From positions 1-33,149 of the forward strand of contig JACMRG010000213.1 of assembly GCA_014376585.1 (NCBI GenBank): DNA of 33,149 nt. The letters run 5' to 3'. This document shows positions 17,202-25,051 of the stretch, piece after piece. Origin of the DNA: Opitutaceae bacterium. GTDB lineage: Bacteria; Verrucomicrobiota; Verrucomicrobiia; Opitutales; Opitutaceae. Within the stretch, counting starts at the first letter, position 1. Each line of letters starts with the position of its first letter. The notes beneath the pieces were generated by a model, which worked only from the letters and a program-made list of their open reading frames with translations, searched no databases and was not told the DNA's origin. The position numbers were made by a program, and so were the translations under genes.

Positions 17202-17549
17202 TCATTTTTTCCCAGCTTGCTCGGCTGCGAGTTTCGCGAGGTATTTTTCCGGGTTACGAAGGAATTTCTTTTCGCAGGGCTTGCAGCAAAACTTGATGAC
17301 CTGGCCTTGGTAGAGCATCGAGACCTCGTCGCCCATCGAGTCGAGGTCGCTGTCAGTCACGAGGCAGATTTTGAGGGGATACGCCTTGGCGGGGCCTTTT
17401 TCGACGGGACTGGTCGCGGCGGGCGCCGGAGTAGCGGGTTTGGTCGGCTGCGCCGCGGCGAAGGACGCGGCGAAACCGAGGAGGATGACGAGCAGGAGGC
17501 GGTTGGTTTTCATAGAAGAAACGAATTTGGAGGAGGAGTGGTTGTTCAT
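17202..17549 (-). CDS. exported YHS/TRASH-like metal-binding protein (copy 1)
   Basis: A 115-residue protein with a signal peptide (KTNRLLLVILLGFAASFAAA) followed by a Pro/Ala linker. The conserved core has the pattern YPLKICLVTDSDLDSMGDEV, then IKFCCKPCEKKFLRNPEKYL. The CC-x2-C cluster plus an upstream Cys is typical of YHS/TRASH-type small metal-binding domains seen with copper and heavy-metal genes. It is about 40% similar by eye to the second copy at 19951-20280. An ECF-like promoter lies just upstream. The start may instead be the Met at 17513, which gives a more usual signal peptide and a longer leader. It is likely periplasmic; copper is the best guess for the metal. Confidence 0.75.
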   Translation of the reverse strand: MNNHSSSKFVSSMKTNRLLLVILLGFAASFAAAQPTKPATPAPAATSPVEKGPAKAYPLKICLVTDSDLDSMGDEVSMLYQGQVIKFCCKPCEKKFLRNPEKYLAKLAAEQAGKK

Positions 17550-17566
17550 GATTGATTCATCCTGGG

Positions 17567-17593
17567 AGACGGAGTCCGCGCGGTAATCTTACA
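17567..17593 (-). promoter_or_regulatory. predicted ECF-sigma promoter (copy B)
   Basis: On the minus strand TGTAAGA (17593-17587) is followed, after 15 bases, by CGTCT (17571-17567), the general shape of ECF -35 and -10 elements. The identical pair with identical spacing precedes the other YHS-like gene. The -10 lies 18 bases before ATG 17549. Confidence 0.65.
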
Positions 17594-17642
17594 GCGCGAA
17601 TCGCATTGCGCGGACCATCGCTTCGCAGACACGTGCAGGAGA

Positions 17643-17672
17643 CCGCCGGTGGGAATCAGAGCACCCCGGCGG
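17643..17672. other. strong hairpin between multicopper oxidase and YHS-like gene
   Basis: CCGCCGGTG (17643-17651) pairs with CACCCCGGCGG (17662-17672) with one bulged C. It lies downstream of the oxidase stop on the minus strand and before the next promoter. No T-run follows, so it may act as an mRNA 3'-end stabiliser or a weak terminator. Confidence 0.45.
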
Positions 17673-17707
17673 CGAGCGTGGTCACACTTTGAACGAGGCC
17701 GGAAAAC

Positions 17708-19942
17708 TCAGAAACGGAAGCCGAGGCCGGCACCGAATCCGTAATCGGAATCGAGCGTAGTGTTGAGAGAGACGCGTTTTGAAACGGTATAGGAGAGCGT
17801 TGAATTCCAGGAGAATTTCATCGCGGTGTCGTAGTCCGCCCGTGCGGTGAGGCTGACGCGCGAGGTGAGTTGAAACATTTTTACGAGGGCGAGCCGCGCG
17901 TCCCCGTTGCTTTGCAGAGTGGCCGTGCAATCGACGAGGTAGGGCATCCGGTAGGTGGCGCCGGCAATGACGGCGTCGTGGCCGTCTGGGATGTTCGTGA
18001 GACGATAGCCGGCGAAGGCGGTCCAGCGCGGGTTAAAATAGCGCGAGACAGTCGCGTCGATTTCATATTCGCGGTGCTCGACCCTTTCCCAGCCCGCTTT
18101 CCACATGAGGTTCAGGTTGTCGCGTCCCCGTTGGATCGTGCCCATCCCTGTGCTAAGGTGGGACTGGACACTGGCGTCGATCCACGCGAAGGTGTGCGGC
18201 ATCGCGTGTTCGCCGAGAGCAGGGCGATAGGCAGGGGCGGAAGTCAAAGGTGGGGCATCGGAAGATGACGCCGGGGAATCGTGCGTGGAGTTTGCGGCGG
18301 CGCGTATTTCGTCGCCCGCGGGATAGCTCACGACGCGCGCCATGCCGGCCATCATGTGGTAGAGCAAGTGGCAGTGGAATAACCAGTCGCGGTCCTCGTT
18401 GGCGTAGAATTCGATGGTGCGCCGGCTCATGGGTGGCACGTCCACGGTGTGCTTGAGTGGCGCGTAGTCGGGGTCCACGCCATCGGGAATGAGCAGGCGG
18501 AAGAAATGCCCGTGCAGGTGCATGGGATGGTGCATCATGGTGTTGTTCACCAGCACGACGCGAAGAATCTCACCGCGCTTTACCGGGACAGTGCTCTGCT
18601 CGTCGATGGGGCGGCCGTCGATGGACCAGAGGTATCGAATCATATCGCCTGTGAGCTTGAGCGTGATCTGGCGCACGGGTGCATCTGCGGGGAGCGTCGT
18701 GGGCGACGTGGACTTGAGGCGCAGATAGGCAGACAGCGGGCGGGGGTTCTCCTTCGCGAGCGCCTCGGCGTCGCTGAGCGAGCCGGACTCGTCGAGCTGG
18801 TCGAGCACGGCGGCGAGCGCGCCGTCCATGTCGTAGGGAGTGAGCGGTGCGGGCATGGGCGCGAGATTCTCCTGGCCGTCACCAAGAAAGACGGACGCGT
18901 GGCCGGAGCCGTCCTGCGCGGTGGCGCGGACTTCCCACGCGGCAGGTGCGCCGGCCGGCACGGTGACCAGGAGATCATAGGTCTCGGCCATGCCGATGAG
19001 CAGGCGATTCTGGCGGATGGGGACGACGTCCCTGCCGTCGGCCGCGATAATCGTGAGCGGGCCGGCGGCTGAGCTGAGATAGAAATAAGTCGAGGCGCCG
19101 GAGTTGATGAATCGGAGGCGGACGGTTTCCCCGGGACGCGAGGGGAATTGCTGACGCGGACGTCCGTTGGCGAGGAAGGCGCCGTAGGCGACGTCGGAAA
19201 TGTCCATCGGCGGCAAGCGGGCTTTTTCCCGCTTCCAATAGTCCGCGAGGTGCCCGGCCCGGAGCGCGCCGAGGAGCGACTGTGCAGTGCCTTTGCGGAT
19301 CGCATACCAATCGCTGCCGCGGAGGAGCGTGCGCATTACGTCGCTCGCGTTTTCGTTGGTCCAGTCGGAGAGCACGACAACCTCCTCGTGGTCGATGTGC
19401 GGGAGATCGGTGCGTGTGGGCGCATCAGCCTTTGGCTCGATGACGATGGCGCCGTAGACGCCGCGCTGCTCCTGCAGGCCGGTGTGGCTGTGATACCAGT
19501 AAGTGCCGCTGTGTTTCAGGAGAAACTCAAACGTGCGCGTCTCGCCGGGTCCGATGGGAGGCGTCGTGAGGTAGGGCACGCCATCCTCAAGATTGGGCAC
19601 GAGCACACCGTGCCAGTGCGTCGAGGTTTGCTCGGACGTCAGGCGGTTGCGCACGTGAATGCGCGCGACATCGCCCTCGCGGAAACGCAACACCGGACCT
19701 GGCACGGAGCCATTGATCGTGAGCGTGCGCACCGGCTGGCCGGCGGGCGAGAGCATGGACTCACCGATCTCCAGCGTGTATTCGACGATTGGGGCGTCGG
19801 GATAAAGCTGAGAGGCCTTCGGCAGGAGTTCGAACGCAGCCCACGCGGCCTTGCCCCGGCCACCGCACTCCTCGCAGGCGCGGGCGAAAGGAGCGGTGGC
19901 GAGAAGCGTCGCGGCGGCGAGAAGTGGGCGGAAGCGATTCAC
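17708..19942 (-). CDS. multicopper oxidase (CopA-like) fused to outer-membrane barrel-like domain
   Basis: A 744-residue exported protein. After a signal peptide (about 1-22) comes a CEECGG motif, then three cupredoxin domains with all copper-ligand motifs: HWH (109-111), HSH (151-153), HPMHLHGH (472-479) and HCHLLYHM (523-530). This fits a CopA/CueO-type Cu(I) oxidase of periplasmic copper resistance. After a Ser/Pro/Ala linker (about 550-575), residues about 580-744 alternate polar and hydrophobic residues in beta strands and end in GAGLGFRF with a terminal Phe, like the CopB copper-resistance outer-membrane protein. CopA and CopB are usually separate, so the join is notable. It lies nine bases after the copy-2 YHS-like gene and is probably co-transcribed with it. 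Confidence 0.9.
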   Translation of the reverse strand: MNRFRPLLAAATLLATAPFARACEECGGRGKAAWAAFELLPKASQLYPDAPIVEYTLEIGESMLSPAGQPVRTLTINGSVPGPVLRFREGDVARIHVRNRLTSEQTSTHWHGVLVPNLEDGVPYLTTPPIGPGETRTFEFLLKHSGTYWYHSHTGLQEQRGVYGAIVIEPKADAPTRTDLPHIDHEEVVVLSDWTNENASDVMRTLLRGSDWYAIRKGTAQSLLGALRAGHLADYWKREKARLPPMDISDVAYGAFLANGRPRQQFPSRPGETVRLRFINSGASTYFYLSSAAGPLTIIAADGRDVVPIRQNRLLIGMAETYDLLVTVPAGAPAAWEVRATAQDGSGHASVFLGDGQENLAPMPAPLTPYDMDGALAAVLDQLDESGSLSDAEALAKENPRPLSAYLRLKSTSPTTLPADAPVRQITLKLTGDMIRYLWSIDGRPIDEQSTVPVKRGEILRVVLVNNTMMHHPMHLHGHFFRLLIPDGVDPDYAPLKHTVDVPPMSRRTIEFYANEDRDWLFHCHLLYHMMAGMARVVSYPAGDEIRAAANSTHDSPASSSDAPPLTSAPAYRPALGEHAMPHTFAWIDASVQSHLSTGMGTIQRGRDNLNLMWKAGWERVEHREYEIDATVSRYFNPRWTAFAGYRLTNIPDGHDAVIAGATYRMPYLVDCTATLQSNGDARLALVKMFQLTSRVSLTARADYDTAMKFSWNSTLSYTVSKRVSLNTTLDSDYGFGAGLGFRF

Positions 19943-19950
19943 GGGACGGG

Positions 19951-20280
19951 TTATTTCTTCGTCGCAGCGCTGGCGGTGGTTCCGGCGGCGTCGAGCTTGG
20001 CGAGAAATTTGGCGGGCTCCTTTTCAAATTTATTGATGCAGCTCTTGCAGCAGAAAATCACAATGCGGTCCGGTTGGCCGGCTTGCTGGCAAACGTATTC
20101 GACGGGCTGGCCCATGCCGCCGAGCTTTCCGCCCGACACGACGCAGGTTTTTAGCGGGTAGCCGGACTTGGCGGTGGTCGTCGCGGGCGCGGCGGGTGTC
20201 GGGGCCGCATAGGTGGCGGTCGTGGAAAGGCCGGCCAACAGGAAAGTGAATTTGATAACGCGTGAGAGAGAGGAGAACAT
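19951..20280 (-). CDS. exported YHS/TRASH-like metal-binding protein (copy 2)
   Basis: A 109-residue protein from ATG 20280, with signal peptide (FSSLSRVIKFTFLLAGLSTT) and core YPLKTCVVSGGKLGGMGQPV then VIFCCKSCINKFEKEPAKFL. It matches copy 1 in the order TCVVS/ICLVT, the GGMG/DSMG stretch, FCCKxC and the Pro-Ala/Glu-Lys helix. The frame is open further upstream (to 20463), but that part overlaps the neighbouring membrane-protein gene, and the ECF-like promoter at 20311-20337 lies just before 20280, so the short form is right. It is the first gene of the YHS-oxidase operon. A periplasmic copper chaperone or sequestering role is inferred. Confidence 0.78.
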   Translation of the reverse strand: MFSSLSRVIKFTFLLAGLSTTATYAAPTPAAPATTTAKSGYPLKTCVVSGGKLGGMGQPVEYVCQQAGQPDRIVIFCCKSCINKFEKEPAKFLAKLDAAGTTASAATKK

Positions 20281-20310
20281 TGGATTGGTAGATTTGAGGG
20301 TTCGGGAGGG

Positions 20311-20337
20311 AGACGGAGTGGTTGCGGTGGTCTTACA
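20311..20337 (-). promoter_or_regulatory. predicted ECF-sigma promoter (copy A)
   Basis: Minus-strand TGTAAGA (20337-20331), 15-base spacer, CGTCT (20315-20311) followed by CCC. It shares the flanking bases GGTxxTCTTACAxCG and GGGAGACGGAGT (plus-strand reading) with copy B at 17567-17593. It lies 31 bases before ATG 20280, giving a leader of about 25 bases. Confidence 0.68.
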
Positions 20338-20420
20338 ACGAATCGCGCACTCAGCGAGGGCGTGATGCCTGTCCTGCCCCAATCTCTGCCGGCCGTCTCG
20401 CGTCCTGATCGAACGAATGA

Positions 20421-20825
20421 CTACGTCGACGCCTTCGGTGCGCCACGGCGCCGTAGCAGCCACGCGAGATAGGCGGCGGCGGTGACGTCATAGCTGCCGC
20501 AGAACATCGGCCAGAACGCGGGCACGCCGGAGTTGGCGAAGAGGTGGCCGCGGAAATAATCATAGACGCCGTGCGCCGCCAGGCCCGCGACGAGGAACCA
20601 TTGGCTGGTTTTGAATCCGAGGACCGAGAGGGTCAGGAACGCGACGATGCCGATGCCTTCCAGCAGCAGCGTGGAGGTGGAGCCGCTCATCACCGCGAAC
20701 AGGCCATAGAGGCCGCCGATGACGGCCAGCACCGTCGAATAAAACGAGCGCTCGCGGTCGAAGCCGACAAGGGTGCCGAAGAGCGCGATGGCCAGTGCGA
20801 GAACGATGCCGATGAGAAGTGCCAT
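20421..20825 (-). CDS. small integral membrane protein
   Basis: A 134-residue protein with about four hydrophobic helices (ALLIGIVLALAIALFGTLVG; STVLAVIGGLYGLFAVMSG; LLLEGIGIVAFLTLSVLGF; WFLVAGLAAHGVYDYFRGHL) and a basic C-terminal tail (LLRRRGAPK). There is a His-Gly-x-Tyr-Asp-Tyr-Phe patch between helices and a Cys in the final part. I do not recognise the family. It lies between the copper cluster and the hydrolase operon on the same strand, 56 bases downstream of the hydrolase gene. Nothing in the sequence ties it firmly to copper. Confidence 0.7.
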   Translation of the reverse strand: MALLIGIVLALAIALFGTLVGFDRERSFYSTVLAVIGGLYGLFAVMSGSTSTLLLEGIGIVAFLTLSVLGFKTSQWFLVAGLAAHGVYDYFRGHLFANSGVPAFWPMFCGSYDVTAAAYLAWLLRRRGAPKAST

Positions 20826-20881
20826 GGTAATTTATGTTGAAACTGGCAGCCGCAGTTTTTTGTCCCAACCGAGGAGATTCT

Positions 20882-22045
20882 TCATTTGGCAACGACTGCG
20901 TCCACCAAGGTCTGAAAATACCCCTGGACCTGGCGGATGGTCTTCAGGTCGCCATAGGCACCGGCCGTAAACACAATGGTGATGTCCAAGTCGGGCACCA
21001 CGAAGATCCGCTGGCTGCCGTTGCCCCAGGCAGCGCGCCACGGTAGAGGGCGGCCCTGCCAGTTCACGGTGCCCGTCCACCACTGTAAGCCATAGTGGGT
21101 GTCGTCGAAGCCCGTGGCCAGACGCGGTCGCAGCATTTCTTCGATCCAAGCGGACGGGACAACCTGCCTGCCGTTCCAATTGCCGTGATTCAGCACGAGG
21201 CGGCCCAGCTTGGCCATGTCCCTGGGGCGAAGGCGGAGGCCGCTGTTGGCCATGGGACGGCTCCGGAGGTCGGTGACCCACTCCACATCGAAGATGCCCA
21301 AGGGTTCAAAAAGGGCCGTGCGAGCGAAATCGACCCACGGCATTTTGGTCGCCCTTCCGAGTATGTCCGCCAGCACTACGGTGCCGCCGCTGTTGTAGTT
21401 GAACGTGCTAGCGGGCTCGGCCACCGGTGGGCGCCCCAACACGAAGCGGATGGGGGAGTCCTTCCAGGCCAGTCGGTCCTCGTCATTGGGAAAGCCTGCA
21501 CCGGACTCGCGCCATTCCAGACCGCTGCCCATCATGAGCAGGTGCTCCAGGGTGACCTTGCGCAGGGCCGGCGTGGCGAGGTCCGCGTGCTCGGGATAGA
21601 AGTCGACGACCGGCGTGGCGAGCGATCCAAGTTTACCCTGAGCCTGCGCGATGCCCACCAGCAACGCGACGACACTCTTTCCCACGGAGCGCGTGTCGTG
21701 GCGCTCCGCCGGCCCGAACGCTACGGTGCGGCGGAAAAGTTTGAACTGGGGCTTGTCACTGCCCTTGCGGTAGCCCTCGGCCACCAGCTTACCGTGTCGC
21801 TCCACCACCACCGCGTGCAGGTTCGCCTCGCCGCCGAGCATTTTGGCGAGGACTTCCGACAGTTTCGCGGCGTCAAAGCCCGCGGCCTGCGGCTCCACGA
21901 CCGTCCAGCCGTCGTCGAGGGCCGCGGGCCGCGCGGGCACCTGTGCGAGAAGTGAGACGCTCAGCAGGGAGAACCCGAGGGCGGCCCGCATTAGGGTCAC
22001 CCCCACGCGTGGCCCAAAGTGGGTGAAACGACGAGGATGGGACAT
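20882..22045 (-). CDS. serine hydrolase of the beta-lactamase class C / CubicO family
   Basis: A 387-residue exported protein. A signal peptide (RAALGFSLLSVSLLAQVPA) follows the second Met; the start may be 22045 or 21991. The active-site SxxK is SVGK within HDTRSVGKSVVALLVGIA, the YxN-type motif is YNS in FNYNSGG, and the region LEHLLMMGSGLEW is typical of the family. C-terminal strands include YGLQWWTG and IFVVPDLDITIVFTAGAYGD. These proteins are esterases, D-aminopeptidases or penicillin-binding-like hydrolases; the substrate cannot be told here. The frame stays open upstream to 22600, but that part lies over the methyltransferase-like gene and is rich in Arg, so it is rejected. It is the last gene of the 24898-20882 operon. 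Confidence 0.85.
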   Translation of the reverse strand: MSHPRRFTHFGPRVGVTLMRAALGFSLLSVSLLAQVPARPAALDDGWTVVEPQAAGFDAAKLSEVLAKMLGGEANLHAVVVERHGKLVAEGYRKGSDKPQFKLFRRTVAFGPAERHDTRSVGKSVVALLVGIAQAQGKLGSLATPVVDFYPEHADLATPALRKVTLEHLLMMGSGLEWRESGAGFPNDEDRLAWKDSPIRFVLGRPPVAEPASTFNYNSGGTVVLADILGRATKMPWVDFARTALFEPLGIFDVEWVTDLRSRPMANSGLRLRPRDMAKLGRLVLNHGNWNGRQVVPSAWIEEMLRPRLATGFDDTHYGLQWWTGTVNWQGRPLPWRAAWGNGSQRIFVVPDLDITIVFTAGAYGDLKTIRQVQGYFQTLVDAVVAK

Positions 22046-22095
22046 GATGGGTTCCACGATCTGATGCAGGAATCTCGGTCTGCGCTCGTCGGCGT

Positions 22096-22557
22096 TCACA
22101 ACCAGCGGCGCACGTTGGCGCAGTAGGCGGAAAATTCCGAGGGGAACAAGGAGGTGAGCGCTCTTTCCTTGGGACCAATCTGAAACCGGTTCACGTCGAG
22201 GACGAAGGAGGGGACGAAAACAAAGCCGAGAGCGTTCTCCAAAAACACCGCCCATCCGATCAGGACGATCAGCGCACCGAGATACATGGGATTGCGGGTC
22301 AGTTGATAGATGCCGGATTTTACGAGGGCGGAGGCGGCGGCGGGTTTCAATGGGTTGACCGTGGTCTTCGCGATCCGAAACGAGACGACGCCCGCGACCG
22401 CGACGCCGACGCCGACGGCGGCCAGGCCAAGTGCGATGGCGTCCCGTGCGGGCACTTGGGAATCTGCCGTCGGTGTGGCCCGCGAGCCGAACCACATGAG
22501 CGCCGCAACGAAAACCAGGACAACGAGCGGCGGGACTTTCAGTTCGAGGGAGTGCAT
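22096..22557 (-). CDS. isoprenylcysteine carboxyl methyltransferase-like membrane protein
   Basis: A 153-residue protein with four or five membrane helices (LKVPPLVVLVFVAALMWFGS; AIALGLAAVGVGVAVAGVVS; GALIVLIGWAVFLENALGFV) and the family signature SGIYQLTRNPMYLG, the AdoMet-binding stretch of the ICMT/PEMT-like families, followed by an E-x-L and FPSEFSAYC near the end. Bacterial members methylate small or lipid substrates that are mostly undefined. ATG 22557 gives the usual N-terminus. A GTG at 22605, overlapping the GlxA stop as GTGA, would add 16 residues and imply coupling. It sits between GlxA and the hydrolase in the same operon. Confidence 0.82.
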   Translation of the reverse strand: MHSLELKVPPLVVLVFVAALMWFGSRATPTADSQVPARDAIALGLAAVGVGVAVAGVVSFRIAKTTVNPLKPAAASALVKSGIYQLTRNPMYLGALIVLIGWAVFLENALGFVFVPSFVLDVNRFQIGPKERALTSLFPSEFSAYCANVRRWL

Positions 22558-22601
22558 GAGTGATTGTCGGGAGGACGGAGCGGTCAGGGAAACCTTGCAA
22601 C

Positions 22602-23636
22602 TCACCGTGCGGAGGGTCGCTTCTTGCGGGTGAGCGGTGCCGGTTTTATCCGCGCAGGAGCGACGTGGGGGGAAAATCGGCCGCGGTATTGCGAAGGGGT
22701 GACGCCGAATTTCCGCAGGAACACGCGCCGCAGATTCTGTTCCTCGGCGTAGCCCGTCGTGGCGACGATTGCTTTCAGGGGCAGGCTCGTTTCCTCGAGA
22801 GCGCGACAGGCCGCTTCAAGACGCATGGCCTCCACCGTCTTGGCCGGGGTGCGCCCGGATTTGGCGGCGTAAACTCGGGCAAAGGTTCGCGGCGGCATTC
22901 CGGCTTGTTCGGCCAAGCGCTCAACCCTGAGATCGCTGGCCAGATTGCCCGCGATCCACGCGTGGAGATCGGCGAACGTCCCCGAATCTCCCGATTGGGC
23001 TGCGAGCGGCACACTGAACTGCGACTGTCCGCCGGAGCGCTTGATGAACATGACGAGCTGACGCGCGGTTTCGATTGCGACCCGGTGACCGAAATCCTCC
23101 TCGATGAGGGCGAGCGTGAGGTCGATGCCGGCCGTAACGCCCGCCGACGTCCAGATCGGGCCATCGTGGATGAAGAGCTTGTCGGCATCGACGTGGATCT
23201 TCGGGTGCAACGTCCGCAGGCGAGCGACCCAGTCCCAGTGCGTGGCGACGCGGCGGCCGTCGAGTTGTCCGGCCGCGGCGAGCAAAAAAGCGCCGGTGCA
23301 AACCGAGCACACGCGACGCACCGTGGGCGCGCGTTGCTTGATCCATTTCACAAGTTTCGGCGGAGCATAGTAACTTTGGCCGCGGCAGCCGCCGGCCGTT
23401 AGGATAGTGTCAATTGTCGTGCCCTTCAGCTTCGACAATGGCACGGTCATGACAGCGAGCCCCGAACTCGACGTGACCAATCCGCCGCCGGCACTGGCCA
23501 CGATGACTTCGTAGAGGCCGGAGCCATTGGCCGCCGCACTCCGGCCGGCGGTGGCAAACGCCTGCAACGGTCCGGCGAGATCGAGCAGATTCATGTCCTC
23601 GTAAGCGAGGATGACGATGCGGCGGGTGAGTTTCAT
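22602..23636 (-). CDS. GlxA-type transcriptional regulator (DJ-1/PfpI + AraC)
   Basis: A 344-residue protein. Residues about 1-170 form a DJ-1/PfpI (class I amidotransferase-like) domain: IVILAYEDMNLLDLAGPLQAF at the start and VCSVCTGAFLLAAAGQLDGR with the nucleophile-elbow-type Cys, then ATHWDWVARL. Residues about 215-320 form the AraC DNA-binding domain, with RVERLAEQAGMPPRTFARVY and ACRALEETSLPLKAIVATTG, then YAEEQNLRRVFLRKFGVTPS. GlxA-type regulators control catabolic or stress genes. Its start overlaps the stop of the exported DJ-1 gene by four bases, so both are co-translated and probably act together. Confidence 0.9.
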   Translation of the reverse strand: MKLTRRIVILAYEDMNLLDLAGPLQAFATAGRSAAANGSGLYEVIVASAGGGLVTSSSGLAVMTVPLSKLKGTTIDTILTAGGCRGQSYYAPPKLVKWIKQRAPTVRRVCSVCTGAFLLAAAGQLDGRRVATHWDWVARLRTLHPKIHVDADKLFIHDGPIWTSAGVTAGIDLTLALIEEDFGHRVAIETARQLVMFIKRSGGQSQFSVPLAAQSGDSGTFADLHAWIAGNLASDLRVERLAEQAGMPPRTFARVYAAKSGRTPAKTVEAMRLEAACRALEETSLPLKAIVATTGYAEEQNLRRVFLRKFGVTPSQYRGRFSPHVAPARIKPAPLTRKKRPSAR

Positions 23637-24898
23637 TTCGCGGAGATTCGAGCGGCTTTTGCTTGGGAGCGCTGCGGAATCAAGGGGTATTCGAAATCGA
23701 GTGCGACACCGTAGGCGGTGTTGCGGCCATAGAGTTGATTGATCCCGTCAATCGATTTTGCGAACCATTGCCCCGAGGGCGTGGCGTCGAACTCCGGCAG
23801 GATTCGGTCCATGTGATGGGCTGCGTTTGCGCGGGTGTCCGGGATAACAATCAAACCATGACGGGTGCGCACCGGCTCGCTCGATGTCGATAGCGCGTGA
23901 ACCATGCTGCGACCGGTGCGGGAATAGGCATCGGCGGTCACCGCGAGAGCGACCTCGTCAACGCCGGGTGCGACTGGCAAACCGATCATCTCGGTGGAAT
24001 GAAACCAGTGATTGGTGTAGTTGGCCGTGATGAGCGCCTTGAGGTTAACGCCGAAGCGGGGACGGAAAGGCGCGGTAGAGTGTGACGCGCTCCAGTCGGC
24101 AACGCCAAATTCGGTGGCCAGAGCGACCGCCCGGTCGCGGCCGGCAATGGCTTCGACGATGGCGAGCGAAGCGGGAAGAGCGGCGCTGATCCCGGCCGTA
24201 GAGATGATTTTCCCGTCGGAAATGTAGCGGACATCGGCGACCCAGTTGACGCCGGGAAACATCTTGCGACGGACTTTTTCGCTGGCCCAGTGCGCGGTGG
24301 CGCGCCGGCCGTCCATGAGGCCCGTGGCCGCAATCACAACCGCCCCGTCGCAAATGCTGACAAGCGTGCTGCCTTTCACGCCTTGGGCTTTTACCCAAGC
24401 GACCAGCGCGGGGTCGTTGTATTTCGTGACTGCCGGGACGATCACGTAATCGGCACCCTCCGGAAAGCGTGCGTCGAACTGGTCGGACGTGACGTCCGGT
24501 TGGAGAATCAGCGTGGGGCGCATGTGAAGGACGCCCGGTTGTGTCGCAACGGTGACGACCTCCGCGGCACCGGACGCCGCGAGCACGCCGTAGGGCATGG
24601 CGAAGTCCGTCAGTTCCGTGCCTGAGTTTTCTCCGATGATGGCGATCAGCGGGCGCTGGCGTCCGAAGCGCGCTTGGTAAGCGGGGATAGAACCGTCGGC
24701 GGTGGAAGTGAGGGCGGTGGCATCCGAGGCGCTCCCGTCGGCGGGCGCGGCAGCGGCGAACGTCGTGAGGCCAAGCAGCGCGGCGGGAATGAAGAATCGG
24801 CGGGCGATTCGGAGGGAGGCGATGATCGTGGTCATGGGTTGTGGAGTTGAGCGACCAGTATCGCTGAATCTTCGATTGGCGGATATGACGATAAACAT
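23633..24898 (-). CDS. exported DJ-1/PfpI-family protein
   Basis: A 421-residue protein with an N-terminal signal-type hydrophobic stretch (FFIPAALLGLTTFAAAAPA) and a DJ-1/PfpI domain: PLIAIIGENSGTELTDFAMP, then the elbow VSICDGAVVIAATGLMDGRR and ATAHWASEKVRRK. The C-terminal third is extra, with no family recognised. ATG 24898 has a good upstream AGGAA at the right spacing; ATG 24835 would give a shorter signal peptide and is an alternative. The domain is a clear relative of the DJ-1 half of the GlxA regulator encoded immediately downstream. An extracytoplasmic paralogue of the sensor domain is unusual. Confidence 0.82.
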   Translation of the reverse strand: MFIVISANRRFSDTGRSTPQPMTTIIASLRIARRFFIPAALLGLTTFAAAAPADGSASDATALTSTADGSIPAYQARFGRQRPLIAIIGENSGTELTDFAMPYGVLAASGAAEVVTVATQPGVLHMRPTLILQPDVTSDQFDARFPEGADYVIVPAVTKYNDPALVAWVKAQGVKGSTLVSICDGAVVIAATGLMDGRRATAHWASEKVRRKMFPGVNWVADVRYISDGKIISTAGISAALPASLAIVEAIAGRDRAVALATEFGVADWSASHSTAPFRPRFGVNLKALITANYTNHWFHSTEMIGLPVAPGVDEVALAVTADAYSRTGRSMVHALSTSSEPVRTRHGLIVIPDTRANAAHHMDRILPEFDATPSGQWFAKSIDGINQLYGRNTAYGVALDFEYPLIPQRSQAKAARISAK

Positions 24899-25051
24899 TC
24901 ATTTCCTGCCACGCGTGCGGCGATAACAAAGGGCCTTTAATCCCAACATCCTTGACCCCAACCCGACGCTGTCCTCTTACGCTTTCCGTCCATCCATCAT
25001 CGGCTGGCCGCTAAGAGTGACGCGGATGGTGATCGCGGTGGTCTTTTTCCT

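Noticed and set aside
20281-20463. N-terminal extension of the second YHS-like protein
   Set aside because: It overlaps the membrane-protein gene and the predicted promoter; the signal peptide begins at 20280.
22046-22600. N-terminal extension of the serine hydrolase frame
   Set aside because: It covers the methyltransferase-like gene in another frame and is an Arg-rich run; the signal peptide lies further down.
25005-25050. A third copy of the ECF-type promoter
   Set aside because: It shares AAGACCACCGC with the motif, but TGTAAGA is not preserved and the CGTC is about five bases out of register.
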